Shown: piece after piece, positions 49,440 through 60,016 of the stretch | Position numbering within the stretch: the stretch's first letter is position 1 | Layout of the letters: every line of letters starts with the position of its first letter | The notes under the pieces: model-generated | What the model was told of the DNA's origin: nothing | The model's database searches: none | The model's input: the letters and a program-made list of their open reading frames with translations, nothing else | Source: Histomonas meleagridis | Lineage: Eukaryota > Parabasalia > Tritrichomonadida > Dientamoebidae | Assembly: GCA_020186115.1 (NCBI GenBank) | Contig: WSYJ01000157.1 | Location: forward strand, 124,001-188,000 | Reading direction: 5' to 3' | DNA length: 64,000 nt | Made by a program: the position numbers and the translations under genes

Positions 49440-50684
49440 TATTTTGAATGAAGAAAATTTCTCTGCATCTTTAAGTTTAATAATCAACAAATTTGATGAA
49501 ATCCATCCTTTATCTTATGATTTAATTATTATTCAAATGATATATTATTCCTTTGCAATTAAAAATAAAAATGTAGATTTATTTTTGAATATTATAAAAG
49601 AAATAAGAACATTTGAAGAGAGTAATAAAATCAAATCTAATATATTTAATATATTTGGACGATTTCTTAATGATAAACATACACATGAATCATATTATCT
49701 TCTTGAACCAAACATTGTAAAAAACAATCAGAGTTCTTATTTTGTACATTATATGTCTAAAGAAGAATTAGCATTTAAGGAAATATTATTTATGATTTTG
49801 TAAATTATGAAGAACTTTCAAAGAAAGTTGGGAATTACATAAGAAATTAATTAGAGAAGGACATAATCCAAATGAAATTTCGAAAATAATTCGAAATTAT
49901 GAAATAGAAAAATTTCAACATATCATCACAAAATGATTTTGATTTTAATCAAACAATTGCACCATCACTTTATGAAAGATGTTCATTTATTCAATATAAT
50001 GTGACATTAACTGATTATGCAGCATTTTTTTCTTCTGTTAAATGTTTTAAATATTTACTTATGAATGGCGCATAAGTAAAGAATACAGTTAAATATGCAA
50101 TTTCTGGTGGAAATGAAGAAAATCATTCATCATTTGAAGATGCATATGAAACTGCAATTAGATTCCATTGAAATGATATCTTTCATTATTTTTATGATAA
50201 TAAATTAATAAAAATAAATAATCTAGAAGAATTAGGAAAGCTTTGTATTTTATATCATAATTATGAAATATTTTCATTTTTACTTAAAGAAGGAATGAAA
50301 ATCAATGATGATATTATTAATGAAGCAGCAAATATTTTTTTCTTAAAGAGCATTCAATTCCGCATGATATATTGATATTTTCAGCTGGATCAGGAAACAT
50401 CGAACTTGTTGAATACGTTTTAAAACAAAAAGGAATTGACATTAATGCTAAAGATATTTATTTGTTTTATTTGATATTTATTTTAATAAGATGATATTTC
50501 AAAATAATATTTGGAAATTATTTAAATTATTTAATACAGCACTTATGGATGCATCTGAAAAAGGCTATACAGAAATAGTTAAATTACTTCTTGAAAAAGA
50601 AGGAATTGATATTAATGCTAAAGATATTCATTTATTTTATTTAAAAATTTATTTTTATTATATTTACCTTCAAAATAATGGATA
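49440..50684 (+). pseudogene. Decayed DUF3447/ankyrin gene
   Basis: The family order is complete but broken. N-terminal domain: NEENFSASLSLIINKFDEIHPL (49447 on; the frame begins with TTG, no ATG). Linker: EELSKKSWELHKK, with EGHNPNEISKIIRN. DUF3447 core: YERCSFIQYNVTLTDYAAFF, SSVKCFKYLLMN. Then YETAIRFH, LCILYHNYEIFSFLLKEGMKINDD, SAGSGNIELVEYVLKQKGIDINAKDI. An intact 99-nt ankyrin block lies at 50530-50628 (NTALMDASEKGYTEIVKLLL), preceded by a 71-nt AT-rich insert at 50459-50529. Several frameshifts and stops rule out a full product. Position 50459 is exactly after the ATT codon ending the previous block, as in the gene at 46070. Confidence 0.8.
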
Positions 50685-50685
50685 A

Positions 50686-51057
50686 ATTACACAACCTGTA
50701 AATCATCAATAAAATTTTTGATTTTTTTTTAGATCTTTATCATCACATGAATAAAAATTTGCTTTCAAATTGAGGAAAAAATATACAGATCATAATGGAA
50801 ATTTCGAAATCAATTTTTTTAAAAAATATATTTTTGGAGACCAATATTAATTATCATGAAAGATTAAAAAATAAAAACTTATTGGTACAAGAACCTTGAT
50901 TACATTCTCCTTTCTTCTCTTATTGAGAATACAAATGCAGGAACACATACCCTACCCATTATGCTACACCAATGGTCAGATGATTTTATGGTGTGTTGTC
51001 TTATGACTTCGTTCACAATGAAAAGACGAACGTTAAATGTAACAAAAGTGTCAATAA
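50686..51057. other. Intergenic region upstream of the second BEACH gene
   Basis: These 372 bp hold no gene I can support. The last ~100 bp are less AT-rich and contain AACGTTAAATGTAACAAAAG shortly before the start codon at 51058; they probably hold the promoter. Confidence 0.4.
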
Positions 51058-54000
51058 ATGAACCTAAAATCAAGAAGAAGAAGCTCATTTCAATCTCAAG
51101 ATACTTCTGATCCTATTTATGAAATATTCAGCTCAATAAAGGACCTTCAAGGTGCAGTTCAAGATTCGTCTTTAGATTCTGATGATTCATATTTTAACCA
51201 AATTCCAAAAATTACTGCAGAGCAATTCTTTAGTTTTGATCCTGAAAATTTCCAATGGTTTTTTAACTACAGGAGTAATAGTCCTAGAATAATTTTAAAC
51301 TTATTAGATTTTTATGAACGAAAACCTGTTCAAATTTCTGGTGCCCTTGTTATATTATATGAAGCTACTTCTTTTTTGCTTTCTGATAATGAACATGATG
51401 AAAAAGATCTTATCAATATCATAAAAGCATTAACATTATGTCTTACAATTCCAGAGAAACAATCGCTTACTACCTATATTTTCTCAGAGATTGTTAAAAA
51501 AGAGACCAAGATCCGATTTTTCTCAGATGAGTTACTTGAACATATATGGGATCACATCAAGCTCAACAAAACCATCCAATTTGATGACTTCCATGAATCC
51601 TTTAAGTCAATCATTGAATTTACCTTATCTAAGAAAGATGAACATTTAAATCAATTAATGTTAGAAACCTTTTTATTATGTTATAATGAGAATCGCGACA
51701 TAATTCAAAAGTTTCAAATATCGGAATTTCCATTTCTACAATATTTTCTTTATGAATTTGATCCCACAGCTCTAAAATTATTTCGAATCTTTTCCAATTC
51801 TAAGACACGAAATGAACAATTTGTTAAAGACACATATTCAGAATTTCCACAACATATAACAGAACACATAAAGAAGTTAAACAAATTCGAAATATTTGAT
51901 ACAAATATTGAAGAAGAATATTCGAATTCATTTCCTATTCAATTTTCTAATAACAAAAGTATGTTTATAAAGAAAACACATAATTCATTTGAAAATGGAA
52001 TTGGATATTATCCGGACATGTTATATGAAATCAACGAACCAATTTCCAATAAATATAATAATTTTTTGGAAACATTAAAAGAATTTTTATGTAAGTCAAA
52101 TCCCGAAAACATTCGAATTTTTATAAAAGAATTTTCGAATGTATTAAAAAATGATTTTAATTATGATATATTTTCAGTGTATTTAACTATTATCGGTATG
52201 ACTAATGTTAATAATATTATACAAGAAGAAATAGATACTATTAAACGACCAGAGTTTTTTAAGCCAACAAATACCATTTTTTATGAGAAATCAATGAACA
52301 AATTAATACATAATTTTCGTAATGAAATATTAAACTTATTTGTAAAAAAAGATTATGAAAATATATTGATACAACCTCGAACACAAACATCACTTTTATT
52401 AACAGAATATATTTGTCGAATATCATTAATGAAAGATTTCTCATTTGATAAAATCGATATTAATACTAAACGAACAATTTGTGAGTTATCAATACAATTA
52501 CAAAATTATGATGTTAACTTTCATAGCGAAGAATTAATTAAAGCACGAAACGCATTGTTTTTATTTATCTTTAAAATGTTACAAAGTGATTTCATTAATA
52601 CACTTGATGTAGGATTATTTTATCAATTTATATATGAAGAAGAAATTACTGATAAAATATTATATATCATTTCGAAATGTTATGTTAATTGTCAAGTTCA
52701 AAAAACAGATTTTTTACCATTTATTAAATATTTTAATCAAGTATTAATTGATTGTGATGAGAAACAATCGAATCCGAATAATACAATATTATTATATAAA
52801 ATAACTAAATTAATTATAAACATAATACAACAAAATTTGGAATTAGTTGATAAGTTACAAGAAATAATACAATTATTATTTCATATTCATGAAAATATTT
52901 CTACAAATGAAATATTTGATTTAATGTTTGATTTATTATTATGTTGTTCTAATGTTAATAAGAATTTTATACCACCATTACCATTTACAATGAATATGAT
53001 TAATTTCTTAAGGAATAATGATAAAAATAATAAAGTTATTTTATTAATAATGATGTTAATTACTAATTCGAATCAATATTCATTAAATAAAAATCAAATT
53101 TATTTAATAGAAAGACCACAATTTTTAATATATTTGTTATTATATTTAAATGATAATAATGAATGTAAAAAAGAATTTTTAAAGTTAATGAAATTCTCAT
53201 TAATATCTGTTTATAATTTATATCAATTATATACTGCTAAAATTGATCAAATCTTATTAAAGTTTTTAAGTTATAATGAAGAAATTAAAAGTTTTAATTT
53301 TAATGGTTATGATTTATATCTTAATTTTACATATGAAGAACAAAAACTTTATATTATTCCATTATTAATTGAAATGAATAAATTATTTTCATCATATTCA
53401 TTTGTATATAATTCGATTATATATTCTAAAGATAATATAAATATAATTAATATGTTTAATAACTTGATTAAAAATAATGAAGAAAATTATTTTATTTCTA
53501 CATATCCAACATATACATCGATTATAGGTATTACACATGAATTTTTTAATTCACAAGATTTCATTATTACTTTTGACTTTAATATTGATACATATTTATT
53601 CCAATTAACTAAAAGTCAAATTAATATATTAACTATTAATGATTCTAAAAAGAATTCGATACAATTTTATTTATTATATCCACATTTATATTTTAAAATA
53701 GAAAATAATTTCCATTTCGAAAAAAGTATAATGAATGTATTTGATGAAATAGAACGTAAAATTAATGATTCTTCAAATATAACTATAAAAAATAAATATC
53801 AAAAGTTTTGGAATCAATTATTTTTATGTTATAATACTAAAGAACAACGTTTTACTATTAAAGTTAATAATATTAATCGATTAGAAATAAAAATTAATAA
53901 GAAATTTAATTTCTCATCTAAAGATGATTTACAAATACAAATTAGTAATTCAACATTACCTACGAATTCATTTATATGTGGAATCATAAAAAATATTCGA

Positions 54001-57000
54001 TTTAAATCAACAGAAATTAAAAGTTTTCAACAAAATAATAATTTATTTGAATACACAAAACCTTTTATTAAATGGTTTAATAATATTAAATTAGTGAATA
54101 AATATTTAAATTCATTATTAATTAATATGAATTTAGAATATTTATCATTATTAAAACAAATTTTCGAGAAAAATGAATTAATTCAAGAATTATTTACTGA
54201 AGAAATGTGTAATAAACTTTTAATCTTTGTTGAGAAATTAGAAAAATATTCAACAGAAGTATATTTCATATTATATTCCATATATTTAACTATAAATAAT
54301 AAAGAATTAAAGAAGTTTTTCTTTGAGAATTTAATATTTAATTTCGATTTATTAACTAAATGTGATAGTCCTAATATAATATTTAATCATTGGAATACAA
54401 CGATGTTAATAACATCACAAAAGATAATAAAGAAAAAGTCATATTTTAAGTCATTTTTATTATTTTTACAAAACAATTATTTAATATTTAATAATTCACA
54501 TGAAGTTATACAAAACATTTTAGTTCAATTATCATATTATAAGTTTAATGAAGATGATTCCAAAATATTATTTAAATCATTATTAACATCGAAGACAGAT
54601 GAATTGTTTATCTTTTATTTACAAATCATTATACAATTATCATTAGCTAAACATAAAATATTATTTAAGAAATATATACCAGAAATACGAAAACAATTCA
54701 CCGAAATGGTAAACTTAAATAAAATTAATATTTTAACATTATTAATTCCGACAATATTAGTATTATCACAACCAGATTCATTTAAAGATTCATTAGTATT
54801 CTCGAATTATTTTAATAATAAAATGGATTTAAACCCATTTTTATTTAAAGCTTTAATCTCACAAATCGAAGAATATACAGATTTGTTTCCAATATGTTGT
54901 AACTTAGCATTATATGAAGAAGATCCTAAAAATATATCATTTGATAATAATTGGAATATTACATTTTTATCCGAATTAACTCAAAATGAACATTGGTATA
55001 TATGGCCAATATTATTATTATTATATATTGATAATGATAAAAAACCTTTATTAATATATATAATGATTGGCTTCATTAATAAAATGAAAAATCCTTTCGA
55101 ACAAGTTCAAGATATTATATATTTATTATTATTTTTATCGGAATATTCTAAAAATAAAACAAATGAATTAGATTTATTATTCGAAGCATTAATTAAAAAT
55201 GAAATATTTTTCTCAAATTATTTCGAGAAATTATTAACATTAATATTAATAACTCATATATTCCAATTAACTTGTCCAATATTTAATCATAATGTCGAAT
55301 TAATTAATAGTTATAAGTCATCAATATTTAATCAATTTTCACCTGAAATTGATTTTTCGACTTTTACTTTATTACCAGAATTTGAGAAAAATCAAATTCG
55401 AAATATTAATGACTTAAAACTATTTTGTAAACATGTAAAAGATTTAATACAAGAAAACAAAATTCGTTTTGTCTTTCATTTTAATATAACAAATTCTTTA
55501 TATAAATTAATACAACAATTAGATATACCACAAAATTATCAATATTTACAACTTTTTAACATGTTGTTTAAAAAAGAAAAGATTAATAATAAAGATAAAA
55601 CATTTTTCGAAATGATTGAAAACTTACAAAAAGATTTTACAAAGAATTTTATTAATTTCATTAAAGATAAATTCGAATATATCTCTAAGAATATTGATGA
55701 AGCAACAAAAATGAATTATAAAACTAAATCATTAAACTCAACTGATAATTTATTCTTAGAGAAAAATGAAGAAATACAATTAGTTAAACCTAAAATCAAT
55801 GAAATGAATAAAGATAATAATAAGGTTGAAATTCGGAGTTCGATTTTTATTCATAATTATCCATTTTTATTAGAAGAAATTAAACAAAAGAATATCAATG
55901 AAATGAAATTAAAAGATATTCCTAATAATTCTAATTGTGTCTTAAAGATATTTGATCATTCGATTAAATGTATTTTTAAAATCGAAAGTTCATTATTCAT
56001 AATTGAAACATTAAATAATAAAATTATTGTTAACTTTAATGATATCATTATTATATATAAAAAATCAAAATATTCACTTGAAATATTTACTAAAACACAA
56101 AAATGTTATTATTTAAATTTCTCAACTAATAATAAAAATTATTCACGTATTATATCAAAATTCCCCGAAAATTTATTTGGGAAAATACATTCTTTTTATT
56201 CTAATTTCGATTTCATATTACATTTGAATTATTTAAATGATAAAACTTTTAATGATTTTACACAATATCCAATTTTCCCAAATATTATATCATTAGAGAA
56301 TGAAAACAATTTAACAATTAAAGTTAGTAATAATAATTCTAAAAGTACAATATTAACATATTCATTTTGGAACTTACCAATCAACAAAATACCTCAAAAT
56401 AATATAACTCAATTAATGCGTAATAATCAATTATTATCACCTGAATTTTATACATTACCCGAATTATTTAATACTTCAATATTACCAAATTGGGCACAAA
56501 ATGATTCATTTTATTTCGTATATACATTACGTAAAATTTTGGAATCACCAAATATCACTGAATCATTATTAATATGGATCGAACAAACTTGGGGTAATAA
56601 CACATCGAAATATTTACAAAAAGAAATTAAACAAATATCACAAGAATTTAATTATAAAATCCCAAATAATATTAAACTATTAAATGGATATTGTTCAGAT
56701 AATATAATTTGGTATATTAATGAAATCGGAAAAATTATATTTCAGCCGATTTTAATTAATGAAAATAATATTTGTTTGTATGAAAAGCCTCAAGAATATC
56801 AAATAGATATTAATGAAATTAATAATAACATTAAATTTAATAATGATTCATTTGTTGTATATAATTCACAAAGTTTTTCATTTTCGATTTTCTCGAAATT
56901 GAATCGAAATTTGATTTCGAATATTTTAATGTATAATAAAAATTTGTTTTGTCATTATGATGATGATGAAATATTTTATTCACCTGAATCAAGTTTAATT

Positions 57001-57543
57001 ATGTCGACAAAAAGTAATAAAATTATTTATTGTAAATCCGCAATTTCTTCATTTAACGTAAGTAAACAATTCCAACGAATTGTGATCTCAACAATTGACG
57101 GATTATTACACATATATAATATTAATGAAATGAAATTAATTAAAACAATTAATATATATGACGTGGCACAAAAAATCATTGTGACTGACGGATTCGGATT
57201 AATTGTTGTTCTTTTGTACCGGAAAATTCTCGTGATCTCTCCAAACGGTAACAAAATTAGAGAAGTGATCACAACAGCAAATTATACATTCATGAAATCT
57301 TTCACTATTAAAGGAATCGACTTCATTGGATATATCGATAACAACACTGACGTTGGAATGTTCGAAGCTTTTGACCCAAATAATATATGTTACACATGCG
57401 CACAAAATGGGGCATTGTCATTACACTACGCACAGGAAAGAAATTGCTTGGTAATATTAACAATTTCAGGCTTAGTTAAGGTGAAAAAATTGGACATGGG
57501 AAGGCTGTTTAAAGTTTTGGATGAATCGAATATGTATCAATAA
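51058..57543 (+). CDS. Second giant BEACH-domain protein, shortened BEACH core
   Basis: The 2161-residue product parallels the protein encoded at 11479-18195: helical N-terminal ~820 residues, LamG/concanavalin-like sandwich (about 826-994), a second helical region, PH-like domain (about 1590-1702), BEACH segment (about 1710-1840) and a C-terminal beta-propeller-like region (about 1877-2161). The BEACH entry is SNFDFILHLNYLNDKTFNDFTQYPIFPNII, and the exit is very clear: PEFYTLPELFN, SILPNWAQNDSFYFVYTLRKILES and LLIWIEQTWG. As in the first protein the middle (HYGTHYS and HHADR segments) is absent, making the domain roughly half to two-thirds the usual 280 residues. BEACH proteins act in membrane traffic and lysosome biology. 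The interior is below about 20% GC and the 3' end is more balanced. The stop forms TAAA. Confidence 0.82.
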   Translation: MNLKSRRRSSFQSQDTSDPIYEIFSSIKDLQGAVQDSSLDSDDSYFNQIPKITAEQFFSFDPENFQWFFNYRSNSPRIILNLLDFYERKPVQISGALVILYEATSFLLSDNEHDEKDLINIIKALTLCLTIPEKQSLTTYIFSEIVKKETKIRFFSDELLEHIWDHIKLNKTIQFDDFHESFKSIIEFTLSKKDEHLNQLMLETFLLCYNENRDIIQKFQISEFPFLQYFLYEFDPTALKLFRIFSNSKTRNEQFVKDTYSEFPQHITEHIKKLNKFEIFDTNIEEEYSNSFPIQFSNNKSMFIKKTHNSFENGIGYYPDMLYEINEPISNKYNNFLETLKEFLCKSNPENIRIFIKEFSNVLKNDFNYDIFSVYLTIIGMTNVNNIIQEEIDTIKRPEFFKPTNTIFYEKSMNKLIHNFRNEILNLFVKKDYENILIQPRTQTSLLLTEYICRISLMKDFSFDKIDINTKRTICELSIQLQNYDVNFHSEELIKARNALFLFIFKMLQSDFINTLDVGLFYQFIYEEEITDKILYIISKCYVNCQVQKTDFLPFIKYFNQVLIDCDEKQSNPNNTILLYKITKLIINIIQQNLELVDKLQEIIQLLFHIHENISTNEIFDLMFDLLLCCSNVNKNFIPPLPFTMNMINFLRNNDKNNKVILLIMMLITNSNQYSLNKNQIYLIERPQFLIYLLLYLNDNNECKKEFLKLMKFSLISVYNLYQLYTAKIDQILLKFLSYNEEIKSFNFNGYDLYLNFTYEEQKLYIIPLLIEMNKLFSSYSFVYNSIIYSKDNINIINMFNNLIKNNEENYFISTYPTYTSIIGITHEFFNSQDFIITFDFNIDTYLFQLTKSQINILTINDSKKNSIQFYLLYPHLYFKIENNFHFEKSIMNVFDEIERKINDSSNITIKNKYQKFWNQLFLCYNTKEQRFTIKVNNINRLEIKINKKFNFSSKDDLQIQISNSTLPTNSFICGIIKNIRFKSTEIKSFQQNNNLFEYTKPFIKWFNNIKLVNKYLNSLLINMNLEYLSLLKQIFEKNELIQELFTEEMCNKLLIFVEKLEKYSTEVYFILYSIYLTINNKELKKFFFENLIFNFDLLTKCDSPNIIFNHWNTTMLITSQKIIKKKSYFKSFLLFLQNNYLIFNNSHEVIQNILVQLSYYKFNEDDSKILFKSLLTSKTDELFIFYLQIIIQLSLAKHKILFKKYIPEIRKQFTEMVNLNKINILTLLIPTILVLSQPDSFKDSLVFSNYFNNKMDLNPFLFKALISQIEEYTDLFPICCNLALYEEDPKNISFDNNWNITFLSELTQNEHWYIWPILLLLYIDNDKKPLLIYIMIGFINKMKNPFEQVQDIIYLLLFLSEYSKNKTNELDLLFEALIKNEIFFSNYFEKLLTLILITHIFQLTCPIFNHNVELINSYKSSIFNQFSPEIDFSTFTLLPEFEKNQIRNINDLKLFCKHVKDLIQENKIRFVFHFNITNSLYKLIQQLDIPQNYQYLQLFNMLFKKEKINNKDKTFFEMIENLQKDFTKNFINFIKDKFEYISKNIDEATKMNYKTKSLNSTDNLFLEKNEEIQLVKPKINEMNKDNNKVEIRSSIFIHNYPFLLEEIKQKNINEMKLKDIPNNSNCVLKIFDHSIKCIFKIESSLFIIETLNNKIIVNFNDIIIIYKKSKYSLEIFTKTQKCYYLNFSTNNKNYSRIISKFPENLFGKIHSFYSNFDFILHLNYLNDKTFNDFTQYPIFPNIISLENENNLTIKVSNNNSKSTILTYSFWNLPINKIPQNNITQLMRNNQLLSPEFYTLPELFNTSILPNWAQNDSFYFVYTLRKILESPNITESLLIWIEQTWGNNTSKYLQKEIKQISQEFNYKIPNNIKLLNGYCSDNIIWYINEIGKIIFQPILINENNICLYEKPQEYQIDINEINNNIKFNNDSFVVYNSQSFSFSIFSKLNRNLISNILMYNKNLFCHYDDDEIFYSPESSLIMSTKSNKIIYCKSAISSFNVSKQFQRIVISTIDGLLHIYNINEMKLIKTINIYDVAQKIIVTDGFGLIVVLLYRKILVISPNGNKIREVITTANYTFMKSFTIKGIDFIGYIDNNTDVGMFEAFDPNNICYTCAQNGALSLHYAQERNCLVILTISGLVKVKKLDMGRLFKVLDESNMYQ

Positions 57544-58084
57544 AAAGAAAATTAAAAAAAAAAAATTCTGTGTTACATGCTTCATGAGGCTTAAACTTAT
57601 TGATTTTCTTCTAACTAAATGGAATAATTACACTACATACACTAATTTAATTGAAAACACTTTCAAATTCATTACATATTTAATTGTTGGTAAGGATAAA
57701 ACCGTTTATTTTATCGATAAAATCTGATAACGATAGAATATCGATAAAGTTTTTAACGTTTATCAGCAGTTTATCGATGAATCTGAGCTCAACTTAATTG
57801 TCGTGTGATCAAAATGAATTCAAAAATTTGAATGTTCAGTAGTTAAATAACTGTCTCAAATTTTTCTGTGGATACCGATGAATAAATGACACTTTTAGGC
57901 AATTGCCAGCATAACCGCTAACTACCTTCAATCGATTGAAAAGAGATGTCACTTTTTTGACAGTCACGGTTATGACGAAATAATCGTTTTAAACTTTTTG
58001 AACGAACGTTCTATTTTAACCCCTACAGCTAACCGCAAGCATTCAAAATTTTGTCAAATTCAACGGTTTTGACATTAAATCCAC
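57544..58084. other. Intergenic region with TATCGATA repeats and promoter-like motifs
   Basis: From 57711 to 57777 the motif TTATCGATA or its variants recurs four times, suggesting a binding cluster. GTCACTTTTT at 57948-57957 matches the element at 40841 in reverse. AACGGTTTT at 58062-58070 lies just before the start at 58085. No gene is seen. Confidence 0.45.
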
Positions 58085-58903
58085 ATGGTCTTAAAGTTAG
58101 CAGAATTCCCCGAATCAAAGCAAATACCATATTTCTTCATTTACTGCTTCATTGCAAACCTAAGAACAAATGAGTTGATCGATAAAGCATTTGATTATGC
58201 ATATAAAAAATATTGGATTTTCTATGACCAACTTATTGAATCGGGCGATAATATTATTCATTCTCTTTGTAAACACTTTGGAACAGAAAGGATGTCGGAC
58301 AGCGAATATGTTATACGTGAAAAGAAATTAGGTTATCCAGTTATTTATTCACCCGATTTTTATTACACGATTTATGATCCAACAGTTGGAATTGCAGACA
58401 ACTTTCTAATAACTAACGAAAAGAACTTTCTAATAACTAACGAAAAGAACTTTTTAATAACTAATAACGAAAAGAACTTTCTAATAACTAATAACGAAAA
58501 GAACTTTCTAATAACTAATAACGAAAAGAACTTTCTAATAACTAATGACGATGATTCTTATTATATCAAGAGAGATCGTAAAAATTTCCATGAATATACC
58601 ACAGTAGGAAAATCAACAGAATTTTCCACAGCACTTGAAAAGTTGGGAGAAAAGCTTGGCGTTTACATTGATCCCAATGTAAATTATGAATTCAAACCAA
58701 TTCCAAAATGTAATTATGGAAGAGCAGGAAATATTGTTTACACAGCTTACTACAGTTCAAATGCACATCGTGCTGGAATTTGTCATCATAAGTATGGTGA
58801 TGAAGAATGCATTTTAGCGGATCAAGTTTCTGGAGGTCAATGGCATATTGTATACATCGAAGATCCATCAATGAGCGATGGTTATTACCCATACTGCGCT
58901 TAA
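58085..58903 (+). CDS. Novel protein with in-frame NEKNFLIT tandem repeats
   Basis: The 272-residue protein has a helical N-terminal domain (about 1-105) and a central run of six NFLITN(N)EK repeats (about 106-154). The C-terminal domain (about 160-272) has several Tyr, Cys and His residues, including AGNIVYTAYYSSNAHRAGICHHKYG and DQVSGGQWHIVYIED. The repeats come from 24-bp and 27-bp DNA units, so copy-number changes keep the frame. I recognise no family. The clustered CHH and WH residues could bind metal or form a peptidase-like site, but no standard motif is met. ATG at 58085 follows AACGG by 18 bp. Confidence 0.6.
   Translation: MVLKLAEFPESKQIPYFFIYCFIANLRTNELIDKAFDYAYKKYWIFYDQLIESGDNIIHSLCKHFGTERMSDSEYVIREKKLGYPVIYSPDFYYTIYDPTVGIADNFLITNEKNFLITNEKNFLITNNEKNFLITNNEKNFLITNNEKNFLITNDDDSYYIKRDRKNFHEYTTVGKSTEFSTALEKLGEKLGVYIDPNVNYEFKPIPKCNYGRAGNIVYTAYYSSNAHRAGICHHKYGDEECILADQVSGGQWHIVYIEDPSMSDGYYPYCA
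58400..58549 (+). repeat. 24/27-bp coding tandem repeat
   Basis: Two 24-bp units (AACTTTCTAATAACTAACGA + AAAG), then three 27-bp units with an extra AAT codon, then a partial sixth. All lengths are multiples of three and each encodes NFLITNEK or NFLITNNEK. Confidence 0.92.
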
Positions 58904-59599
58904 CCTCATTAAAAACTGATTTAAGAAACTTTTAAAAAATTTATTTCTCGATTCAAAAAGTGAATATTCTTCGAAAATAAACTATTCAAAAACTTTCAAA
59001 ATTTGAGCAGATTTTAATACTTTACAAAAAATTGGATCCAATGAGTTTTCTGTGGACATTTTTGGAATTCTCTAATTCGAATAATGTTTCCTAAACCCAC
59101 TAACAAATTTTTTTTTTTTTTAAATATCCTATTCATAAAATAATAAATAGAAGTCGTGCCCACAACTCTTTTTCTCTTCTTCGTGAATCACTTAATGGTA
59201 ATCCTACCCTTGTGGCTAAGGCTGGTGATACTATCTATAATCCAATAGAATGTATTTCATAAAATCCATCAATTCGAACAATGTTATTTAAGTTTAATGA
59301 TGTTTCGAAATTTCAAAAACAAATTGTTTTTCTAAATAAGTATTATCATTGATTTGTTATCTGAAATCATCTAAATCTGAGTATAAAACTGAGAAGAAAA
59401 AATTTCTTTGGGCTTATAGTATATCGATTCCTTAATCAAAATGTACGAAAGTTATTATAAATCATTTCTCAATAATAAATGATGTCATCAATGAATATGA
59501 AGTGGAAAACTGTCAATTGTAGTTCTTTATAGCATTTCACGATTCAAAATAATTTACAAAAAAATAAAACAAAGATTTCGTCCAAAAATGTTTTTTACT
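58904..59599. other. Intergenic region with a short coding remnant
   Basis: At 59149-59262 an open plus-strand stretch reads RSRAHNSFSLLRESLNGNPT, LVAKAGDTIYNPIECIS and ends in a stop. It is protein-like but has no start and I do not recognise it; it is probably debris of another gene or element. The rest is AT-rich, with a long poly-T run at about 59110. Confidence 0.4.
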
Positions 59600-60015
59600 T
59601 TAAGCCATTTCGTTGGCAAGATTCATAGCTTCAACTTCCTCTGGAAGACGAACATATGCCTTCTTAAGGAACTTAGGGGTGATAAGTGTCTTGACGCTCA
59701 CTGGCTTAACATGATAAAGACGATTAATAGCAGCTGCAATTTCTGGTTTCTTGGCACGAATATCAACATAGAAGGTCATTGTGTTTTCATCTTCAAGCTT
59801 ACGTGATGCTTTATCTGATGTAACTGGACCTTTGATGATCTTGTAATCATTACGTTTTAATGAAACTGGTTGAACTGCTTTATGTTCGTATGTGGCTTCT
59901 TTGCTGGAATAGAAGCCTTTGGCTTTTGGAATTTCTTGAAGTTCCTTGTCTTCTTAATTTGCTTTTTTTGGCCTTGTTCTGCTGCTTTTGCTGCTGCTTC
60001 GGCTTTTCCAGACAT
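59600..60015 (-). pseudogene. RPL23: Ribosomal protein L23 (uL23) with one frameshift
   Basis: From the ATG at 60015 the frame reads MSGKAEAAAKAAEQGQKK, then FKKFQKPKASIPAKKP and soon hits a stop. In the frame shifted by one base the protein continues YEHKAVQPVSLKRNDYKIIK, TSDKASRKLEDENTMTFYVD, VKTLITPKFLKKAYVRLPEE and ends at TAA 59600-59602, which is clearly the uL23 core that binds 28S rRNA at the exit tunnel. The total of 416 bases is one short of a multiple of three; homology places the missing base near 59889-59896. No intron signal is present. Either this is a young pseudogene or a consensus error; the promoter element and the rest of the gene look intact. The stop forms TAAA. Confidence 0.85.
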
Positions 60016-60016
60016 T

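Noticed and set aside
59870..60015. An intron in L23 explaining the frame change
   Set aside because: Neither a GTAYGT-like donor nor an ACTAACACACAG-like acceptor is present on the coding strand, and alignment to uL23 leaves only one base missing.
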